This document shows, piece after piece, positions 59,408 through 64,000 of a DNA stretch of 64,000 nucleotides (positions are counted from its first letter, which is position 1; each line of letters opens with the position of its first letter). The stretch lies in NCBI GenBank assembly GCA_944324945.1, contig CALUYE010000002.1, positions 351,534 to 415,533 of the forward strand, written 5' to 3'. The stretch comes from Candidatus Gastranaerophilales bacterium (GTDB lineage: Bacteria; Cyanobacteriota; Vampirovibrionia; Gastranaerophilales; Gastranaerophilaceae). The position numbers and the translations under genes were made by a program. The notes under the pieces are model-generated. The model had not been told where the DNA came from and made no database searches. It saw only the letters and a program-made list of their open reading frames with translations.

Positions 59408-60004
59408 TTAAATTTCTTGTAAATAATTTGCACATAGCCATTTTAAAACATCATTCAATGCCCTTGAACGATGCGAAACATGTGCTTTTTCATCAGGACT
59501 TAGCTGCGCCATTGAACAGTTTTTTTCATCAACATAAAAAATAGGGTCATATCCAAAACCGTTTTCACCCTTTTGTTTTTTTAAAATATGTCCGAAACAG
59601 TATTTTTCCGTTTGAAATAAAATTTTTGCGTTTTTATCAACAACTACCATAGCGCAGGTAAAATGCGCACTTCTTTTATTTATATCATCAACATTTTCAA
59701 GTTTTTTTAAAACTTTTTCTATTCTTTTTTGAGGGGTTGATTCATATCTTGCACTTTTTATACCCGGTGCACCGTCTAAATAATCAACACAAAGCCCCGA
59801 GTCATCCGCAAGATATAAATCGGTATCTCCTTGTTGACAGGCGCATTTTGCTTTACAATATGCATTTTCCAAAAAAGTAGAGCCGTCTTCAACAGGGTTA
59901 AATTCACCTTTAGGTAAAACAAACTCAATATTAAAATCTTTTGCAATTAAATTAATTTCATCAACCTTGTGTTTGTTTCCCGTTGCAAGAGTAATTTTTA
60001 ACAT
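59408..60004 (-). CDS. rdgB: dITP/XTP pyrophosphatase
   Basis: This house-cleaning enzyme hydrolyses ITP, dITP and XTP. The 198-residue product has TLATGNKHKVDEI at the start, the catalytic LADDSGLCVDYLDGAPGIKSARY, and FGYDPIFYVDE, AHVSHRSRAL. It follows uppS by one base in the minus-strand operon nifU-nifS-uppS-rdgB. GGGG precedes the ATG. Confidence 0.95.
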   Translation of the reverse strand: MLKITLATGNKHKVDEINLIAKDFNIEFVLPKGEFNPVEDGSTFLENAYCKAKCACQQGDTDLYLADDSGLCVDYLDGAPGIKSARYESTPQKRIEKVLKKLENVDDINKRSAHFTCAMVVVDKNAKILFQTEKYCFGHILKKQKGENGFGYDPIFYVDEKNCSMAQLSPDEKAHVSHRSRALNDVLKWLCANYLQEI

Positions 60005-60005
60005 A

Positions 60006-60737
60006 CTATTTTCCCCATCTTCTCTGGCGCTTTAAAAAGTCAATAACAGCGTCTTTTAGCGCTTCTTTATCAAACTCGGGCCAGAATATATTTGTTATAT
60101 AGATTTCACTGTATGCAATCTGCCATAATAAGTAATTACTTATTCTTTTTTCTCCCGAGGTGCGAATTAATAAGTCAGGATCAGGAAGTGTGTTTGTATA
60201 GAGATATTTTGAAACGAGTTGTTCGTTTATGTCTTCTTTTTTAATTCCGTCGTTAATTATATTTTTTATTGCATTAACAATTTCATCCCTTGCTCCGTAA
60301 TTAATTGCAACCGTTAAAACAACACCTGTGTTATTTTTTGTTTTTTCTTTTGAAAAATTAATAATTTCCCTTAAAGACGGATTTAGCCTTGCAAGATTTC
60401 CTATGTAATTCATCTTTACGTTATTTTGATTTAATTCATCAAGTTCGTTTTTAAGCGTTGTTGCAAGTAAATCCATTAAAAAATCAACTTCTTCTTTTTT
60501 CCTGTTCCAATTTTCCGTTGAAAAAGCGTAAAGTGTTAAATATTTAATTCCTAAATCGTTACATGCTTTTGTTGTTTTTTTAAGAGCATCTACACCCTTT
60601 TTGTGTCCCATAACGGATGGAAGCATGTATTTTTTTGCCCATCGCCTGTTACCATCCATTATTATTGCAATATGCCTTAAATTTGCTTCTTTTATCTTCT
60701 TTTTTAACTCTAGCTCAACTTCGTTTGTTAATTCCAT
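60006..60737 (-). CDS. uppS: Undecaprenyl diphosphate synthase (cis-prenyltransferase)
   Basis: Makes the C55 carrier lipid for cell-wall synthesis from FPP and IPP. The 243-residue product shows HIAIIMDGNRRWAKKYMLPSVMGHKKG near the start (core MDGNRRWAKK, GHKKGV), YLTLYAFSTENW, RTSGEKRISNYLLWQ and FWPEF. Length is normal. It uses the product of the MEP pathway (dxs in this window) and the lipid is recycled by dgkA-type kinase. Confidence 0.96.
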   Translation of the reverse strand: MELTNEVELELKKKIKEANLRHIAIIMDGNRRWAKKYMLPSVMGHKKGVDALKKTTKACNDLGIKYLTLYAFSTENWNRKKEEVDFLMDLLATTLKNELDELNQNNVKMNYIGNLARLNPSLREIINFSKEKTKNNTGVVLTVAINYGARDEIVNAIKNIINDGIKKEDINEQLVSKYLYTNTLPDPDLLIRTSGEKRISNYLLWQIAYSEIYITNIFWPEFDKEALKDAVIDFLKRQRRWGK

Positions 60738-60758
60738 ATTTTAATTTTTTCCATTATT

Positions 60759-61949
60759 CTATAAGCCTAAATTTGCCAACTCCTTTTGAAAAGGTGATAT
60801 TTCAGCTAATTTTTTAATCACTTTTACAACATTTTCAATTGCATAATCAATTTCTTCTTCTTTGGTAAATCTTGATAAAGAAAAACGAATTGAACCATGA
60901 AGGGAAGTAAATGGAGTGTTTTGCGCTCTTAGAACATGAGACGGGTCTAGGCTTCCCGATGTACAGGCACTGCCTGATGAAGCGTAGATACCTGCATCGT
61001 TTAAATAAAGAAGAATTAATTCTCCTTCTATATATTCAAAACCTATGTTTGTTGTATTGACCACTCTTTGAGCCGCCTTAGAGTTCAATTTTGCATTTGG
61101 TAATTGAGATAATATACCATTTTCAAGCTTATCTCTTAATCTTTTTACTTCGCTTAATTCGAAGCTCAAGTTTTCTTTTGCCAAGCGAGCCGCTTCCCCT
61201 ATTGCAACAATATAAGGAGTGTTCATTGTACCCGCTCTTAAGGAATTTTCCTGATGACCGCCATGGAGCAAGGGTTCAAATAAATTTCCTTTTTTAACAT
61301 ACATTGCTCCAACCCCTTTCGGCGCATGGAACTTATGACCCGAAATAGAATAAAAATCAATATCCGTATCATCAAGACAAATATCAAACTTACCTGCCGC
61401 TTGAACACCGTCAACGAAAAATTTAACATCCTTATTTATCTTTTTTGCTTCACGCGCAATATCATAAACGGGATATATCGCCCCTGTTTCATTATTTGCA
61501 TGCATTACGGATATTAAAATTGTTTGAGGAGTAATTTTAGATAAAAGCGAATCAATATCAAGGTTTCCGTTTTCATCAACCGAAATATAATCAGCCTTGT
61601 ATCCTTTTCTTTCAAGAAATTCATAAGTTGATAAAACACAAGGGTGTTCTACTTTTGTTGTAATTATATGATTTTTATCGGATGTTGAATATTTTTCAAC
61701 CGCACCTTTAATAATACAATTGGCGCTTTCTGTTGCACAGGATGTAAAAATAATCTGCTTTTCATTTTTAACACCCAACAAAGAAGCAACCTGTTTTCTT
61801 GCTTCTTCAATTGCATTTGCACATATTCTTGCGCTATCATACATGCTTGAAGGGTTTGCATAATTTTCTTTAAAATAAGGAAGCATTTTTTCCAAAACTA
61901 AAGGATCAACGCACGTTGTTGCATTACTGTCTAAGTATACTTTATTCAT
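60759..61949 (-). CDS. nifS: Cysteine desulfurase (NifS/IscS)
   Basis: This PLP enzyme takes sulfur from cysteine for Fe-S clusters. The 396-residue protein has VYLDSNATTCVDPLV at the start, ISGHKFHAPKGVGAMYV with the PLP Lys, and the active-site Cys loop SGSACTSGSLDPSHVL. Adjacent nifU, 8 bp upstream, makes the class I NIF/ISC-like identity clear. TAGG precedes the ATG. Here it is used for general Fe-S assembly; no nitrogenase genes are present. Confidence 0.96.
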   Translation of the reverse strand: MNKVYLDSNATTCVDPLVLEKMLPYFKENYANPSSMYDSARICANAIEEARKQVASLLGVKNEKQIIFTSCATESANCIIKGAVEKYSTSDKNHIITTKVEHPCVLSTYEFLERKGYKADYISVDENGNLDIDSLLSKITPQTILISVMHANNETGAIYPVYDIAREAKKINKDVKFFVDGVQAAGKFDICLDDTDIDFYSISGHKFHAPKGVGAMYVKKGNLFEPLLHGGHQENSLRAGTMNTPYIVAIGEAARLAKENLSFELSEVKRLRDKLENGILSQLPNAKLNSKAAQRVVNTTNIGFEYIEGELILLYLNDAGIYASSGSACTSGSLDPSHVLRAQNTPFTSLHGSIRFSLSRFTKEEEIDYAIENVVKVIKKLAEISPFQKELANLGL

Positions 61950-61957
61950 TTTAATAC

Positions 61958-62791
61958 CTATTTTTCAAATACATTTAAAGAATTGTCCACAAGTTCTCTT
62001 AATTTAAATTCAACAAAGTTTTTAAGAGTCCTTTTAGCATTAACACAAGAAGAACACTGTCCTTGTAATTTTACATAAACATTATTCCCATCAACATCAA
62101 CAAGCTCAATTCCGCCTCTGTCAAGAGCAAGTTCTGGAGCTATCGTGTTTTCTATTACGTTGTTTATTTTAATAATTTTTTGAATGGGGCTTAGGGAATC
62201 AAATTCTTTTTTATCTTCTTTTAAATTTTGTTTTATGATGTTTAAAATTGCATCCTTGCATCTTCCGCATGCAAGCCCTGCCGAGGTAATTTTTGAAACA
62301 TCATCAAAAGTTTTAGCACCATTATTAACTGCATCAATAATTTCTTTTTCGCTTATTGAAAAACAATGACAGATAATAGGCGAGCCTTCTTTTTTTTCTT
62401 CTTCAAGTTCACTATAGTAATCTTCTTCACTGAAATAATTTTTTAGCGCATCTTCAAGAGCTTCTCTGCCCATAACGGAACAATGCATCTTTTCGGGCGG
62501 AAGCCCATCAAGCGCATCGGCTATTTGTTTATTTGTGATTTTCTTTGCTTCATCAAGAGATTTACCTATTATCATCTCTGTTAGTATACTGCTTGCCGCA
62601 ACCGCAGAGCCGCAACCAAACGTCTGAAATTTAGCATCCGTAATGATATTATTATCAATTTTTAAATATAATTTTAATTTATCTCCGCAAGATAATGCTC
62701 CAGCTTGCCCGATAGCATCAGCATTTTCAATAGAGCCTACGTTTCTCGGGTTTTTAAAATGGTCTTTGACTTTATCCGAATAGTCCCACAT
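61958..62791 (-). CDS. nifU: Fe-S scaffold protein NifU, three-domain form
   Basis: The 277-residue protein has the IscU-like scaffold (residues 1-125: GALSCGDKLKLYLKI, FQTFGCGSAVAAS, MHCSVMGREAL, three conserved Cys), a central BFD-like [2Fe-2S] domain (CHCFS..., CGRCKDAI) and a C-terminal NifU-type domain (LQGQCSSCVNAKRTLKNFVE, core CSSC). All Cys positions are intact. It is the first gene of nifU-nifS-uppS-rdgB. This is the housekeeping Fe-S system of many anaerobes; NIF naming does not imply nitrogen fixation. Confidence 0.95.
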   Translation of the reverse strand: MWDYSDKVKDHFKNPRNVGSIENADAIGQAGALSCGDKLKLYLKIDNNIITDAKFQTFGCGSAVAASSILTEMIIGKSLDEAKKITNKQIADALDGLPPEKMHCSVMGREALEDALKNYFSEEDYYSELEEEKKEGSPIICHCFSISEKEIIDAVNNGAKTFDDVSKITSAGLACGRCKDAILNIIKQNLKEDKKEFDSLSPIQKIIKINNVIENTIAPELALDRGGIELVDVDGNNVYVKLQGQCSSCVNAKRTLKNFVEFKLRELVDNSLNVFEK

Positions 62792-62875
62792 AATTTTATT
62801 GTCCTATAAACTACAAAAATATTATATCACCTAAAAATCCTACTTGTATATGGCAAAAAATTTAATATTTAAGTG

Positions 62876-62881
62876 CATAAT
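62876..62881 (+). promoter_or_regulatory. Leaderless -10 element for gene at 62888
   Basis: CATAAT ends 6 nt before ATG 62888 and no Shine-Dalgarno is present. This supports ATG 62888 over GTG 62873, whose codon lies upstream of the element. Confidence 0.45.
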
Positions 62882-62887
62882 ATTATT

Positions 62888-63448
62888 ATGGAAAATTCAA
62901 AATATAACTCACTAACAGACAGATTAATCCAAAACGGTATAATTCAAACTACAAATGAGCAGGATGTCATAAATAAAAATGAAAACTTTTTTGAAAAAAT
63001 GCATTCCGAAATTATAACGGACGATATCACATCCTCGCCCTTTGAAGAAACTAAAGAAGAAAATATAAAAAAAGAAGAAAGATTGCCTCAAAGAAGAATA
63101 AACGAATACGACCTTGATTTAATCAAAAATCTCGGAAATGCAACAAAACCAAACAACCTAAAGGGCAATATAAATACCTTAAAAAGATTTTTAAACTTTA
63201 AACAATTCAGTTTAAATAAAGGTAATTCAAGCTTTTTTGAATATATATTATACAAATTTTTTCCCAAAGTATACAAAGCTAAGCTTATCAAAAAAGCAAT
63301 CAATAAAATGCTTGAACTTAATATTGATACAAAAACTCTCTTAGATAAAACCATACCTTACGGGGAAGGGGAATCACGATACGAAGACTTAATTAAATAT
63401 TTAAATTGTGCTAACGAACTACAGACTAAATTGAAAAAAGAATTTTAA
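62888..63448 (+). CDS. Hypothetical charged helical protein
   Basis: The 186-residue product (ATG at 62888; a GTG at 62873 is the alternative) has a polar N-terminal half rich in Glu, Asn and Thr and a basic C-terminal half (INTLKRFLNFKQFSLNKGN; KAKLIKKAINKMLELNID). There is no signal peptide. It ends with no gap against a convergent small gene. No family is recognised. It is probably lineage-specific. Confidence 0.6.
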   Translation: MENSKYNSLTDRLIQNGIIQTTNEQDVINKNENFFEKMHSEIITDDITSSPFEETKEENIKKEERLPQRRINEYDLDLIKNLGNATKPNNLKGNINTLKRFLNFKQFSLNKGNSSFFEYILYKFFPKVYKAKLIKKAINKMLELNIDTKTLLDKTIPYGEGESRYEDLIKYLNCANELQTKLKKEF

Positions 63449-63667
63449 CTAAACCGTTTCGTCTAAATGTTTTCCCTGGCTGCCTTGAACCATTTTTCTT
63501 AAATTTCTTCGGCTGTTATACAAATTTTTACTTGAAATTGCCTGTTCGTATAACATATTCAATTTAGATGTTATAAACATCTCTGAATTGTCGGAGCAAG
63601 TACGCTTCGTGTAAAGATTTAAGTTGTTGTTTGCTAAGTTGTAATTTAAACCGTTTATTCTAGTCAT
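63449..63667 (-). CDS. Small hypothetical protein
   Basis: The 72-residue product (MTRINGLNYNLANNNLNLYT) is Asn-rich at the N-terminus and basic at the C-terminus (SRRNLRKMVQGSQGKHLDE). Its stop is directly adjacent to the stop of the convergent gene. TAGGAATAAA precedes the ATG. Nothing recognisable; it could be secreted or phage-like in size, but evidence is lacking. Confidence 0.5.
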   Translation of the reverse strand: MTRINGLNYNLANNNLNLYTKRTCSDNSEMFITSKLNMLYEQAISSKNLYNSRRNLRKMVQGSQGKHLDETV

Positions 63668-63910
63668 TTTATTCCTATCTGAATTTTTGGCGCATTCTCC
63701 ATTATACAGAAGGAACCTGAAAAGTCAAGATTGCCAATCGGGTAATATTTCCTTAACAAAAATTTACAATTTTTAAATAAAATCTTAAAAAATACAGGCA
63801 CGACACAATATTCCTAAATTCAAAATACTGTAATTATTCATTAATTTCAACACCCATGAATGTTCATTCCTCATTTTCTGTGCAAAAAACAAAATTAAAA
63901 ATATTTAAAC

Positions 63911-63936
63911 AAAAAAACGGGAACGAATGCTCCCTT
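63911..63936 (-). terminator. Minus-strand terminator-like hairpin
   Basis: On the minus strand GGGAGC-ATTC-GTTCCC (one A.C mismatch in the stem) is followed by GTTTTTTTG. This is a plausible intrinsic terminator for a gene entering from the right edge. Confidence 0.55.
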
Positions 63937-63954
63937 TAAAAAACTGTTATTAAA

Positions 63955-64000
63955 TTAAAATTTATTTACAAATCGGTTATGCATACCGAATATAAAGTAT
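63955..64000 (-). CDS. Possible 3' end of a gene cut by the right edge
   Basis: Reading leftwards from the edge on the minus strand, one frame gives YFIFGMHNRFVNKF and a TAA stop at 63957-63955, 19 bp before a minus-strand terminator-like hairpin. The terminator supports it being a real gene end. Only 14 residues are visible, so no family can be assigned. Confidence 0.35.
   Translation of the reverse strand, partial: YFIFGMHNRFVNKF

Larger units (their letters stand above)
63668..64000. other. Gene-poor right-end intergenic region
   Basis: About 333 bp are mostly AT-rich with no long reading frame. A small dyad, ATGAATGTTCAT, is centred near 63856. Further right come a minus-strand terminator-like hairpin and the end of a possible minus-strand gene, listed separately. 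No RNA gene is recognised. Confidence 0.6.

Noticed and set aside
60759..62791. NifU/NifS as evidence for nitrogen fixation
   Set aside because: No nitrogenase or accessory nif genes are nearby, and NifU/NifS serve as general Fe-S assembly in many anaerobes.

Overview
The window is a gene-dense, AT-rich bacterial chromosome segment. Several signs point to a gut-type member of the Vampirovibrionia/'Melainabacteria' (order Gastranaerophilales), the non-photosynthetic sister group of Cyanobacteria. These are a DUF3326 protein (a family best known from cyanobacteria and plants), the cyanobacteria-like series secY-adk and infA-rpmJ-rpsM-rpsK-(rpsD)-rpoA-rplQ-truA-rplM-rpsI, complete NifU/NifS-type Fe-S assembly genes, abundant prepilin-like proteins and many lineage-type small proteins. 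The lineage is an inference from gene content and protein style; no 16S rRNA gene is present. There is no IS element, integrase, prophage or CRISPR array, so this is core chromosome with lineage-specific genes between housekeeping blocks.

Layout. 1-2.4 kb: end of the spc ribosomal operon (rplO, secY, adk). 2.4-4.9 kb: two divergent pairs, each a prepilin-like gene facing an XRE-type regulator. 4.9-12.1 kb: a membrane protein, an Fe-S oxidoreductase, a GT39-like membrane protein, a GGDEF/HD-GYP signalling protein, a DUF721/DciA-like protein and metK with a structured leader. 12.3-16.2 kb: a 28-residue-repeat protein, aspS, an extreme A-rich tract and a second small repeat protein. 16.3-21.2 kb: the alpha-operon continuation (infA to rpsI) on the minus strand. 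21.5-27.2 kb: UbiA prenyltransferase, PEBP-like protein, GH38 alpha-mannosidase, a leucine-rich protein and small paralogues. 27.3-32.2 kb (minus): M16 protease pair, aroH chorismate mutase, fmt, def, trxA. 32.2-36.7 kb: nth, ferritin-like and superoxide-reductase-like proteins with altered metal ligands, an RHH regulator, a secreted GH13 enzyme and a third regulator/pilin pair whose pilin carries a nonsense codon. 36.8-41.4 kb: pgpH-ybeY-dgkA, a C_GCAxxG_C_C protein, two hypotheticals, tRNA-Glu. 41.5-50.4 kb: coiled-coil/CHAP protein, spermidine-synthase-like protein, ROK kinase, holA, holB, DUF3326, a cysteine-rich pilin. 50.3-57.3 kb: tsaB/tsaE, rqcH-type NFACT protein, dxs, yraN, gatA. 57.4-64 kb: two small helical proteins, a COG2056 transporter, rdgB, uppS, nifS, nifU and small hypotheticals.

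Two window-wide regulatory patterns stand out. First, at least fourteen genes without a clear Shine-Dalgarno have a TATAAT-like hexamer ending exactly 6 nt before the start codon, which is the geometry of leaderless mRNAs. Second, two leaders (metK, and the TTG-started gene at 57477) have a hairpin whose loop is complementary to the downstream Shine-Dalgarno, so each could form a translation-controlling pseudoknot. The triplicated XRE-regulator/prepilin module is the best candidate for an undescribed lineage-specific system.
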